64,000 nucleotides of DNA from NCBI GenBank assembly GCA_036337295.1, contig JAYZEN010000001.1, forward strand, positions 558,001 through 622,000, in the 5' to 3' direction. Both the position numbers and the translations under genes were made by a program. Origin of the DNA: Ketobacter sp036337295. GTDB taxonomy: Bacteria > Pseudomonadota > Gammaproteobacteria > Pseudomonadales > Ketobacteraceae. Positions 1 to 7,439 of the stretch are shown here, in pieces (the stretch's first letter is position 1; every line of letters begins with the position of its first letter). A model generated the notes under the pieces. That model ran no database searches. It was not told where the DNA came from and saw nothing but the letters and a program-made list of their open reading frames with translations.

Positions 1-2
1 GG

Positions 3-524
3 GAAATCGCCCACCTGGCCCAATGCACTCACGGCACCCTCCGGCATCATTTCGGTAGCAAATTGGATATCTGGAAAGCCGTGGCGGATACCGTTCTGGA
101 GCACTACCGAGCACGGCTCATGCCTATCGCCTCGGGTATATCCAAAGCACAGAACCCGCTGGACAGCTTCCGGCAGGTGGTGCGGGGGTTTATTGAGGCT
201 TCCTATCACGACCCCATGCTGGCCAAGCTGCTGATGGTGGAAAATCACGGTAACAACGAGCGCGCTGACTATGTGAAGGCCAACTTTCTCAGTCTGCATG
301 AGCCCATCGGGCTGTTGTTCGAGCAGGCCCGCGCCCAGAGCCCCCAACTGTCCCGCTATAACAACGATACCTTCTTCCTCACTCTGCTCAGCCTTACCTT
401 TTTTCCTCTGATTCTGCCTGGGGTCACGGATCTGCTGAGTGAAGCAGCACTGGGTACAGCGGATGACTCGGTTGAGCGCATCATGGGAGTGTTATTTGGC
501 ACGGAGCCTGATCGATCCCTCTGA
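3..524 (+). CDS. TetR-family transcriptional regulator, 5' truncated by window edge
   Basis: The reading frame is open from base 3 and ends at the TGA at 522-524, so the start codon and most of the DNA-binding domain lie outside the window. The first visible residues include THGTLRHHFGSK, which matches the recognition-helix end of TetR HTH domains (the usual pattern is G.LYYHFGSK). The rest is an all-helical ligand-binding domain of about 150 residues. The TTG at 63 is an internal leucine codon, not the start. It lies 118 bp upstream of a crotonase gene on the same strand. TetR regulators beside acyl-CoA enzymes often control lipid metabolism, so it may regulate that gene; this is inference from position only. 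Confidence 0.85.
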   Translation, partial: EIAHLAQCTHGTLRHHFGSKLDIWKAVADTVLEHYRARLMPIASGISKAQNPLDSFRQVVRGFIEASYHDPMLAKLLMVENHGNNERADYVKANFLSLHEPIGLLFEQARAQSPQLSRYNNDTFFLTLLSLTFFPLILPGVTDLLSEAALGTADDSVERIMGVLFGTEPDRSL

Positions 525-642
525 CTCTGTTCATAGAGGACCATAGACTCTTCGTTCAGGTTATAAAAAGACGGTTGAGACAGGTTCACATCCCGCCACG
601 GAACCAGTACTTTAGCCTACAACCACCTGCTGAGGAGTCCTT

Positions 643-1443
643 ATGATGGATCGTGTGATCGTATCCGTTGACAACGAAATCGCCACTGTAACCCTGAACC
701 GGGCGGACAAGCACAATGGTATGGATCTGGATATGCTGCGGGGTGTCATCGCCGCCCAAAAGCAGGTACGCAAGATGAAAAACATCCGCGCCGTCATCCT
801 GCAGGGGGATGGACCCTCATTTTGCGCCGGCCTGGATTTCAAAAGTGTACTGGCCAAACCAGTGACCGCGTTCACCAGTTACATGCAGTTGTGGCTTCCC
901 TTCCAGAACGATTTCCAGACCTGGAGCATCGGCTGGCGGGATGTGGGGGCTCCGGTGATCGCCCTGATGCACGGCAACTGTTTTGGGGCCGGGCTGCAGC
1001 TGGGCCTGGGGGCCGACATCCGTATCTGCCACCCGGATGCCAAGCTCTCCATGATGGAAGCCAAATGGGGTCTGGTGCCGGACATGGGCGGCGTTGCCCT
1101 GATGCGGGAACTGATGCCGTTGGACAAAGCCAAGGAACTCACCATGACCGGTCGCATTGTCAGCGCCGACGCGGCCCACTCGCTAGGGCTGGTTACTCAT
1201 ATCAGCGCTGACCCCATGCAGAAAGCCCTGGCCCTGGTGGAAGAAATTTCCGTACGCTCCCCCGATGCGGTGGCCGCCGGCAAGTTTCTGTTGCAGGATG
1301 CCTGGCGGGCCCTGGACCGGACCGCTCTGCGTGCCGAACGCCTGTGGCAGCGCCGGGTAATGGGAGGCAAAAACCAGCGTATATCAGTGGAGCGCAACCA
1401 GAAGAAAACCGAAATCCCCTTTAACGACCGTACCATCGATTAA
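643..1443 (+). CDS. Crotonase-family (enoyl-CoA hydratase/isomerase) protein
   Basis: A 266-residue protein of normal crotonase length. The two oxyanion-hole segments are visible: SFCAGLD (59-65) and GNCFGAG (111-117). By spacing, the first catalytic Glu of enoyl-CoA hydratases (rat E144) is Gln119 here. The second (rat E164) is kept as Glu139, and Asp147 follows in a VPDMGG segment. The Glu plus Asp pattern resembles dienoyl-CoA isomerases more than hydratases, so the reaction is uncertain. The likely substrate is an acyl-CoA in fatty-acid or related degradation in the cytoplasm. The start at 643 has a GAGGAG ribosome site at 632-637; a second ATG follows at 646. A TetR gene lies upstream and a small phosphatase-like gene 32 bp downstream, possibly one transcript. 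Confidence 0.85.
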   Translation: MMDRVIVSVDNEIATVTLNRADKHNGMDLDMLRGVIAAQKQVRKMKNIRAVILQGDGPSFCAGLDFKSVLAKPVTAFTSYMQLWLPFQNDFQTWSIGWRDVGAPVIALMHGNCFGAGLQLGLGADIRICHPDAKLSMMEAKWGLVPDMGGVALMRELMPLDKAKELTMTGRIVSADAAHSLGLVTHISADPMQKALALVEEISVRSPDAVAAGKFLLQDAWRALDRTALRAERLWQRRVMGGKNQRISVERNQKKTEIPFNDRTID

Positions 1444-1475
1444 TTTGACTAACACTTCGCTTCGAGGGAATGAGT

Positions 1476-2060
1476 ATGAGTGGCTACTTAAAATGGTCCA
1501 AATGGAAAGAGTTCGCCCAGTTGTTTGATGTTCGCTATTTCAATTCCACCAGCAGCATCAAAACCAGCCTGGGCTTCATCAAAACCTTCCTCGGCATCAC
1601 CAAAGCCGAAGAGGATATTCAAAAGGGCGGCCTGGGCAGCATCTTCAATTACCATCCCATTGCCGACGGGCTGGCCACCGCCGGACAACCCCAGCCAGCA
1701 CACTTTCCCTTACTCCGGGAAGCCGGCTTCACCACCGTCATCAACCTTGCACCCCATGGCGCCGAAAACGCGCTGGCCAATGAAGCCGAGCTCGTGAGGA
1801 CCAATGGCATGCATTACGTTCACATCCCGGTGGCGTTCGATAACCCCACAGAGGCGGACTTCGAGCAGTTCTGCCAGGCGTTGTCGGTGTATCCGCAACA
1901 GCCGGTGTTCATCCATTGTGCCGCCAATATGCGGGTATCGGCGTTTGTGTTCCGCTACCGAACCCAGGTGCTGGGAGAAGACATGGCCAAAGCCAAACCG
2001 GACCTCGACAAACTCTGGAAACCCTTTGGCGTATGGGCGGATTTTATCGGCCTCTCTTAA
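1476..2060 (+). CDS. Small tyrosine-phosphatase-like protein (DUF442/BLH type)
   Basis: A protein of 194 residues. The second half carries an HCAANMR loop followed by VSAF, giving a Cys-X4-Arg signature. Classical protein tyrosine phosphatases have Cys-X5-Arg; the shorter loop is typical of the DUF442 (beta-lactamase hydrolase-like phosphatase) group. Upstream, GLATAGQPQPAHFPLLREAG and the following TVINLAP segment also fit that fold. The substrate is unknown. I chose the ATG at 1476 because GAGGGA at 1464-1469 is six bases before it; the in-frame ATG at 1470 would abut the ribosome site. It follows the crotonase gene closely and may share its transcript. Confidence 0.7.
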   Translation: MSGYLKWSKWKEFAQLFDVRYFNSTSSIKTSLGFIKTFLGITKAEEDIQKGGLGSIFNYHPIADGLATAGQPQPAHFPLLREAGFTTVINLAPHGAENALANEAELVRTNGMHYVHIPVAFDNPTEADFEQFCQALSVYPQQPVFIHCAANMRVSAFVFRYRTQVLGEDMAKAKPDLDKLWKPFGVWADFIGLS

Positions 2061-2137
2061 GCTCGGGGTTTGACCCTAAGCATATAACAGCCTAAGACAC
2101 TGGGGCTTCGACTACGTGCTGCAGTCCGCCCGTTTTC

Positions 2138-2174
2138 CTGAAATGGCCTGAATTTACAGTACAGGCCGTTTCAG
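2138..2174. repeat. 13-bp hairpin downstream of the phosphatase-like gene
   Basis: Arms CTGAAATGGCCTG (2138-2150) and CAGGCCGTTTCAG (2162-2174) pair over 13 positions with one G-T wobble around an 11-nt loop. No T-tract follows on either strand, so it is not a standard intrinsic terminator. It lies in the otherwise featureless 173-bp gap before the hydrolase gene and may help end or protect the upstream transcript. Confidence 0.5.
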
Positions 2175-2233
2175 CAGCTGTTAGATTGCAGCCTCAGATA
2201 ACATTTAAGGCCCCAATATCCTGAGGAAGCACA

Positions 2234-3223
2234 ATGCATACGCCCCCCATAACAAGAAGACGCCTGCGCACCATCATCCTCGTAATGTGTTTCGCACCGC
2301 TCACACTGCTCTCCGCTGGCTGCGACAGTAATAACAACGCCCCATTACCCATCGGCGAACCGGAAGTCAGTCCCGCCGATGACATCGGCCCATTTTCCAT
2401 CGGCCACTATAAGCTGACCTTCACCAACCAGCATGGCCTCTATGGCGCAGACATCTATTTCCCGGCTGATGACCAGGGCAATCCCGATGACAGCGCAGGC
2501 CCCTACCCGATAATGACATTCTCACCCGGGCTGGGTGCGGTAAAGGAATTCAACACCTGGGTGGGCGAACACCTATCCACGCACGGTTACGTGGTGATGG
2601 TCTTTTCCGTTCCCATTCCCTTTATCAAATACTATAACCAGCAGAAAGATGGGCTCATCACCGGACTGCAGGTGCTGCAGGAACAAGGCAGCGATCCCGA
2701 CAGCCCGATCTTTGGCATGACCGACACCTCCAAGCGCATCATCGGCGGTCACTCCATGGGTGCCATGGGCAGCCTGGTGGCTGCTTCGAAAACTTCTGAC
2801 CTGTCCGCCGTGGTCGCGCTGGCACCCACTGAACTGAGTAGCGAAGAACTGTCCGGCATCACCGCCCCCACGCAAATTCAGGGGGCGAATGAAGATTGCA
2901 TCACCCGGGCAAGCGGCGCCCTGGGTGCTTACGACAATTTACCGGAAAGCATCAGCAAACAGGTGCTGGTGATCAATGGTGGCAATCACGTCGGGTTCAA
3001 TGATGCAGGCAGCCTTGCCGCCATCGCCGGTCAACTGTTGGTGGATTGCACCGCAACCATCGACATACAGAATCACCAACAGCTGCTGTCCCGTCGCTAT
3101 ATGACCGCTTGGTTGAATTACCACGTCAAAGGCCAGACTGACGCCTATGACACCTTGTACGGCGGTGCGGCTGCAGTGGATCTTACCAATCTGTTCCTGA
3201 CCACAAACCAATCTGAACCCTAG
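2234..3223 (+). CDS. Alpha/beta-hydrolase lipoprotein (chlorophyllase/dienelactone-hydrolase-like)
   Basis: A 329-residue protein with a lipoprotein signal: basic start (TRRRLR), hydrophobic core and LLSAGC ending at Cys30, so it is probably lipid-anchored in the envelope. The nucleophile elbow GGHSMGAMGS places the catalytic Ser at 174. Asp221 (GANEDC) and His252 (GGNHVGF) are the likely other triad members. The motif order and length fit the chlorophyllase/PET-hydrolase-like part of the alpha/beta-hydrolase superfamily, so an ester or polyester substrate is plausible, but it cannot be named. The start ATG at 2234 follows GAGGAAG by about six bases. The AraC regulator downstream is convergent (27-bp gap). 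Confidence 0.8.
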   Translation: MHTPPITRRRLRTIILVMCFAPLTLLSAGCDSNNNAPLPIGEPEVSPADDIGPFSIGHYKLTFTNQHGLYGADIYFPADDQGNPDDSAGPYPIMTFSPGLGAVKEFNTWVGEHLSTHGYVVMVFSVPIPFIKYYNQQKDGLITGLQVLQEQGSDPDSPIFGMTDTSKRIIGGHSMGAMGSLVAASKTSDLSAVVALAPTELSSEELSGITAPTQIQGANEDCITRASGALGAYDNLPESISKQVLVINGGNHVGFNDAGSLAAIAGQLLVDCTATIDIQNHQQLLSRRYMTAWLNYHVKGQTDAYDTLYGGAAAVDLTNLFLTTNQSEP

Positions 3224-3250
3224 AGTTAACCCAACCCCGCACAGTTCAGC

Positions 3251-4300
3251 TTATTTGACTGCCTGCAGAGTATCATCGGGCGTGGGATTGGCTCTGAACT
3301 GGCGCGGGGTTCGGCCCATCCATTTCTTGAAAGCGTTGTTGAACGCTGATGAATCATAGAAGCCTAACTGCAATGCAATGTCCGTGATGGAATAACGGGT
3401 ATTGAGCAGTAGGTGAATCGCACTCTGTTTTCGATAAGCCTGAATTTCCTCGAAATAACTGGTGTTGAGCATGTTCAAATGTCGACGCAATGTGCGTGGA
3501 CTGATGCACAAGTGGTCTGCCGCCACATCGAGTGTGGGAAAACCATCTTCAACTCGGATATCCGCAAGATAGGTATGCAGCCGCTTGCTCAACGAACTGA
3601 GCTTGGCAGGCAGATTAGAGCCGCTCAAATACAAATCGCGAACACATGCGTAGCTGCTTTCAGTGATAGCAATGTTCATATGCAATAATTCTTTGGGGAT
3701 CAGGATGGCCGAATGTTCGGCGCCAAACTTCAAGTCACAGGAAAAATACTGATCGTACTGGCCTGCGTAGCTGGGTCTCCCATAGTCAAAGGTCATGCAT
3801 TCCGGGCCAACGGCTTCGCCCAGAAAGACCGGAAAATGGTTGGAGACGTTCACCATCACCGTTTCAACCGCCATGCGTTTGGAGGCGGCATCGGGCTCAT
3901 GGGCGGTAACCTGTAAACCAGCGACATGATCTGTTTCCAAATAGCGTAACGAGACAGTGGGATACGTCGCATTGATGGTTGTGATCATCGACTGGAGCAA
4001 GGTTTTGAAGGTGGGCTGATGCTCGCGATACAGCGCAGAACCTGGCGGCAGGAACGCTGCAGAGCGTACCTGTTTGCCCAAAGCGAGTCCCAGATGAGGC
4101 ATACCCAACAGATCGCACAACTTATTTTTTAGCGCCGAAACCTGGTCGATACTGAGAATTGGTTTGCGTGCAACCAGCTCCGGACAGTTAACCAAAATGG
4201 TACGATACACATACTCCATATCGATTCCCAGGTCTTCGAAAAACACTGAGTACTCCGACATGTATCCTTTCAGGCTGGAAAATTGGGTCGTGGCATTCAT
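3251..4300 (-). CDS. AraC-family transcriptional regulator
   Basis: A 349-residue regulator with the two-part build of the arabinose-binding-domain AraC group (PF12625-like). The N-terminal ligand domain covers roughly residues 20-215 and a C-terminal double HTH roughly 245-335. The second helix-turn-helix shows SITDIALQLGFYDSSAFNNAFKKW, split here by its hallmark features: IALQLGF, then SAFNNAFK and a final GRTPRQFR. Such regulators often control catabolism or lipid/virulence genes in Pseudomonas relatives. It is convergent with the hydrolase gene, so it could control that gene or itself. Two direct repeats just upstream (4315-4333) are candidate binding sites. The target is unknown. Confidence 0.88.
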   Translation of the reverse strand: MNATTQFSSLKGYMSEYSVFFEDLGIDMEYVYRTILVNCPELVARKPILSIDQVSALKNKLCDLLGMPHLGLALGKQVRSAAFLPPGSALYREHQPTFKTLLQSMITTINATYPTVSLRYLETDHVAGLQVTAHEPDAASKRMAVETVMVNVSNHFPVFLGEAVGPECMTFDYGRPSYAGQYDQYFSCDLKFGAEHSAILIPKELLHMNIAITESSYACVRDLYLSGSNLPAKLSSLSKRLHTYLADIRVEDGFPTLDVAADHLCISPRTLRRHLNMLNTSYFEEIQAYRKQSAIHLLLNTRYSITDIALQLGFYDSSAFNNAFKKWMGRTPRQFRANPTPDDTLQAVK

Positions 4301-4314
4301 ATTGTCATTGTTAT

Positions 4315-4333
4315 CGTGTGCACAGCGTGTGCA
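4315..4333. promoter_or_regulatory. Direct repeats upstream of the araC-type gene
   Basis: CGTGTGCA occurs at 4315-4322 and again at 4326-4333, an 11-bp period that places both copies on one face of the helix. They lie 15-33 bp upstream of the regulator's start codon. AraC proteins bind paired direct repeats, so autoregulation is plausible, though not shown. Confidence 0.4.
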
Positions 4334-4411
4334 AGAACATTCCCTGTATTACACAAACTCTAAACTAAATTGCCAGAATGTTCCGTGAACCAGCCACGCA
4401 CTGGCTCCATT

Positions 4412-5506
4412 CTATGGCTCCGGATACCAGCTGCCGTCCTCCCGCTTGCGAATCCACATACGGGAGTGCCAGTGATAGCGCCCAGGTTGCCCCACCACCG
4501 GCAGAGTGCAGTTGTAACGGGAGCGACCCACCGGAATCGGCTTGTTCACCTGCACGACCACCACATTATCGGCCTGCATGCGCAGCGCGATAGCACCCTG
4601 CCCGCTGGCGTAACAGTTCAATTGGCCTTTCAGTTCACGCTGCGTCGACAAGGCCAGTATCAATTCGGGCTGCACCGGCTTGTCGAATACCCAGCCAGGG
4701 AAGGTTTCCTGTTTCAGGGGCAACGGCAGGCTGCTGGCCTTGATGCGAAAATCATCCAGGTCCTGATAGCTTTGATTAAAGGGGTAACGGGGCGCCATGC
4801 CGCTGTTCAGCAGGGTCTTATTCACCGCACCGGACTGCTGCCCAAACCCCAGATAGCCCCAGGACGTCACCGCCTTGATCACCGTTTCATCCGCTTCCCC
4901 ATAGGGATAGGCCAGATAACGCCAATGCTCACCGGTCTCCGCCTGAATGCGCTGCTCCGCCCCGTCGATTTCTTCGCGCAGTTCCTGCAGCCACTGTTTC
5001 TGTGACAGGGCATCAGGCTTGCGCAACAGGTGCAGGTGGCTGCGGGTGTGATTGGCCAGGTTGGCGCCTTTGCCTTGTAACCCCCGCAGCTGATCCCAGG
5101 TCATATAGCCGGACTGCTTGCGATCCACAAAATCCGTGCTGACAAAAATGGTGTAGGGAAACCCGAACTGCTCCAGCATGGGCGCCGCCTGCTGCGCGAT
5201 ATCGTCATAGGCATCGTCAAAGGTAATCACCACCGCCCGGTCCGGCAGCGGGCGATTTTCCTGCAACGCCACCACCAGTTTCGGCAACGGCAATACGCTG
5301 AAACCACCCTGTTTCAGGATCTCCAGATGCCGACGAAACACTTCCGGGGCCAGGGAGGTACTGGGGGGAGTTCCGGTGGCAATATGATGATATTGCAGGA
5401 TAACTCCATGATTGGCACTGTTCCCAGCATTTTCAGCCCACAGGTTCACCGGGATTAACAACCCGTTCACCAGACACAACAAAGCGGCAAAAGCTCGCTT
5501 GACCAT
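4412..5506 (-). CDS. Secreted polysaccharide deacetylase (NodB-type)
   Basis: A 364-residue protein with a signal peptide of about 24 residues (cleavage near LWA-EN), so it acts in the periplasm or outside. The NodB domain is recognisable: TFDDAYDD with metal/catalytic Asp97-Asp98, and HTRSH with metal ligands His153 and His157, then YPYGEAD near 206. Family members remove N- or O-acetyl groups from glycans such as poly-N-acetylglucosamine, peptidoglycan or other polysaccharides; the substrate here is not evident. About 130 residues after the catalytic domain form an extra C-terminal region. It is divergent from the thioesterase gene, with a 54-81-bp intergenic gap depending on that gene's start. 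Confidence 0.87.
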   Translation of the reverse strand: MVKRAFAALLCLVNGLLIPVNLWAENAGNSANHGVILQYHHIATGTPPSTSLAPEVFRRHLEILKQGGFSVLPLPKLVVALQENRPLPDRAVVITFDDAYDDIAQQAAPMLEQFGFPYTIFVSTDFVDRKQSGYMTWDQLRGLQGKGANLANHTRSHLHLLRKPDALSQKQWLQELREEIDGAEQRIQAETGEHWRYLAYPYGEADETVIKAVTSWGYLGFGQQSGAVNKTLLNSGMAPRYPFNQSYQDLDDFRIKASSLPLPLKQETFPGWVFDKPVQPELILALSTQRELKGQLNCYASGQGAIALRMQADNVVVVQVNKPIPVGRSRYNCTLPVVGQPGRYHWHSRMWIRKREDGSWYPEP

Positions 5507-5587
5507 ATAGTCGACCTCTTTTCAGCTTGGTATCATCCTGTCACGGACTCAGAGAAACCTATGAACCCACTATACCAAGGTGTAGCG

Positions 5588-6037
5588 ATGCAATTCGATA
5601 AAGAAAAAGTAAATGAGATGACCGCCGGCTCCATTCCCCTGGCCAAATTCACCGGTGCCGAGGTGATTGAAATGGAACGTGGCTATGTGAAGATGAGCAT
5701 GCCGTTCGAACAGAACATCAACCATATCGGCATCATGTACGCCGGCTCCATCTTCACCCTGGGTGAGCTGCCCGGTGGCGCCTTGTTCTGGAGCGCCTTC
5801 GACGCCACCAAATGCTACCCCATCGTGACCGAAATGAGCGTTAAGTTCCTGAAACCCATCAAAACCGCTGCCACTGTGGAATGCCGCATCAGCGAAGAGG
5901 AAATCGAGCGCGTCAATCGCGAAGTGGAAGAGAAAGGTAAATCCGTCTACATCCTGGAGCAGGAAATCAAGGATGAAAGCGGCGAGATCTGCGCCCTCAC
6001 CACCGGTCGCTACCAGGCTCGCGCCCACGGCCGCTAA
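5588..6037 (+). CDS. Hotdog-fold thioesterase-like protein
   Basis: A protein of 149 residues from the ATG at 5588, which has AAGGTG at 5577-5582 in front; an upstream ATG at 5561 would add nine residues but has no good ribosome site. The central segment NINHIGIMYAGSIFTLGE is the hotdog helix region of PaaI/YiiD_C/DUF4442-type acyl-CoA thioesterases, followed by the strand MSVKFLKPI that is typical of the fold. It probably hydrolyses a fatty acyl-CoA or related thioester in the cytoplasm. It is convergent with hemE, with a shared bidirectional terminator between them. Confidence 0.75.
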   Translation: MQFDKEKVNEMTAGSIPLAKFTGAEVIEMERGYVKMSMPFEQNINHIGIMYAGSIFTLGELPGGALFWSAFDATKCYPIVTEMSVKFLKPIKTAATVECRISEEEIERVNREVEEKGKSVYILEQEIKDESGEICALTTGRYQARAHGR

Positions 6038-6065
6038 GCTGCTCAACCGCTATTAAGCAGGCAAC

Positions 6066-6105
6066 AAAAAGCCCGGCATACCGAATTGGTCATGCCGGGC
6101 TTTTT
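6066..6105. terminator. Bidirectional intrinsic terminator between thioesterase and hemE
   Basis: GCCCGGCAT (6071-6079) pairs perfectly with ATGCCGGGC (6092-6100) around a 12-nt loop. The stem is flanked by five A on the left and five T on the right, so it can stop transcription from both convergent genes. Confidence 0.92.
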
Positions 6106-6117
6106 ATATCGGGAACA

Positions 6118-7185
6118 TTATTGGCTGTGGTACTGGGCAGACAGCTCGTGCACCGCATCCACAAACACTTTGGCGTGATCCGGATCAGCATCCAGGGCAA
6201 TCCCGTGGCCCAGGTTGAACACATGGCCTTCGCCAGCGCCAAAGCTCTCCAGAATCCGCGCCACTTCAGCCCGAATGGCCTCTGGTGACGCATAGAGCAC
6301 TGAAGGGTCCATATTGCCTTGCAGGGCAATTTTGTCACCGACTCGTGCGCGCGCGTCTCCGATCTCGATGGTCCAGTCCAGGCCAGCGGCGTTGGAACCC
6401 GCTGCCGCGATCAACTCCAGCCACTGGCCACCGTTCTTGGTGAACAGGATACTGGGCACCGGGCGTCCATCGTGTTCCTTGATCAGGCCGCCCACGATCT
6501 TCTTCATGTAGTTCAGCGAAAACGCCTGATAGTGACTGGTGCTCAGCACACCACCCCAGGTATCGAAAATCTGCACCGCCTGGGCGCCGGCCAATATCTG
6601 CTGATTGAGGTAATCAATGATGCTGTCCGCCAACTTATCCAGCAGGGCGTGCAGCACTTCCGGCTGGGCGTACATCATGCGCTTGATGGTACGAAAATCC
6701 TTGCTGGAGCCACCCTCCACCATATAGGTCGCCAGGGTCCAGGGGCTGCCGGAAAAACCGATCAGGGGCACCCGCCCGCCCAGGGCTGAACGAATGGTGC
6801 GTACCGCATTCATCACATAGTCCAGGTCGCTTGCGGCGTCAGGAATCGGCAGTGCAGCCACATCCTGTTCGGTGCGCACCGGTTTCTTGAAGCGGGGGCC
6901 TTCGCCGGCTTCAAAATACAAGCCCAGGCCCATGGCGTCCGGCACCGTGAGAATATCCGAAAACAGAATGGCGGCATCCAGCTCAAAGCGCTCCAGGGGC
7001 TGCAGCGTGACCTCACAAGCCAGCTCAGCGTTCTTGCACAGGGACATGAAATCCCCGGCCTGGGCGCGGGTGGCCTTGTATTCCGGCAGATAACGACCCG
7101 CCTGCCGCATCATCCACACAGGGGTGACGTCTACCGGTTGTTTCATCAGGGCGCGCAGGAATCGATCGTTCTTCAGTTCGGACAT
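6118..7185 (-). CDS. hemE: Uroporphyrinogen decarboxylase
   Basis: A 355-residue HemE of standard length. It decarboxylates the four acetate side chains of uroporphyrinogen III to give coproporphyrinogen III in heme synthesis. The signature RQAGRYLPEY near residues 27-36 and GFSGSPWTLATYM near 143-155 are present, as is the C-terminal FNLGHGI. The gene lies downstream of gltBD on the same strand but is separated from it by an intrinsic terminator and a large inverted repeat, so it likely has its own promoter in 7186-7345. The gltBD-hemE order is shared with Pseudomonas. Confidence 0.97.
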   Translation of the reverse strand: MSELKNDRFLRALMKQPVDVTPVWMMRQAGRYLPEYKATRAQAGDFMSLCKNAELACEVTLQPLERFELDAAILFSDILTVPDAMGLGLYFEAGEGPRFKKPVRTEQDVAALPIPDAASDLDYVMNAVRTIRSALGGRVPLIGFSGSPWTLATYMVEGGSSKDFRTIKRMMYAQPEVLHALLDKLADSIIDYLNQQILAGAQAVQIFDTWGGVLSTSHYQAFSLNYMKKIVGGLIKEHDGRPVPSILFTKNGGQWLELIAAAGSNAAGLDWTIEIGDARARVGDKIALQGNMDPSVLYASPEAIRAEVARILESFGAGEGHVFNLGHGIALDADPDHAKVFVDAVHELSAQYHSQ

Positions 7186-7223
7186 ATTGGGCCTTATTGC
7201 TTTTTTGCGAGTCGGAGCTCAAA

Positions 7224-7333
7224 GCCGGTGGCAAGGGTGGGGGTTTCAGACCGTCAGCGGCCAAGGACGGCCGCTGCCGAGCGCACAGGGATGTGCTTGT
7301 AGCGTGTCTGGAACCCCCACCCTTGCCACCGGC
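7224..7333. repeat. 110-bp cloverleaf-like palindromic element
   Basis: Outer arms at 7224-7251 and 7306-7333 are reverse complements over 28 bp with a single mismatch. Two smaller hairpins lie inside: CAGCGGCC/GGCCGCTG (7255-7262/7269-7276) and GCACA/TGTGC (7283-7287/7292-7296). As RNA or extruded DNA this gives a three-way junction. It sits between the gltD terminator and hemE. It has no T-tract and no open reading frame of its own. It looks like a dispersed intergenic repeat unit (REP/MITE kind), but no second copy is in the window. Confidence 0.8.
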
Positions 7334-7345
7334 GGACTATAACGG

Positions 7346-7402
7346 AAAATAAAAAACGGGTGAAAGTGTACAACGATTCGCTCGTCATTACCCCACCCGT
7401 TT
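7346..7402 (-). terminator. Intrinsic terminator after gltD
   Basis: On the minus strand AAACGGGTG (7402-7394) pairs with CACCCGTTT (7362-7354) across a 31-nt loop and is followed by a T-rich tract (complement of 7346-7356). It lies 38 bp past the gltD stop. Confidence 0.75.
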
Positions 7403-7439
7403 CAACGGTGTTACCAAATTGTTCAGTGGCGTTTACGGA

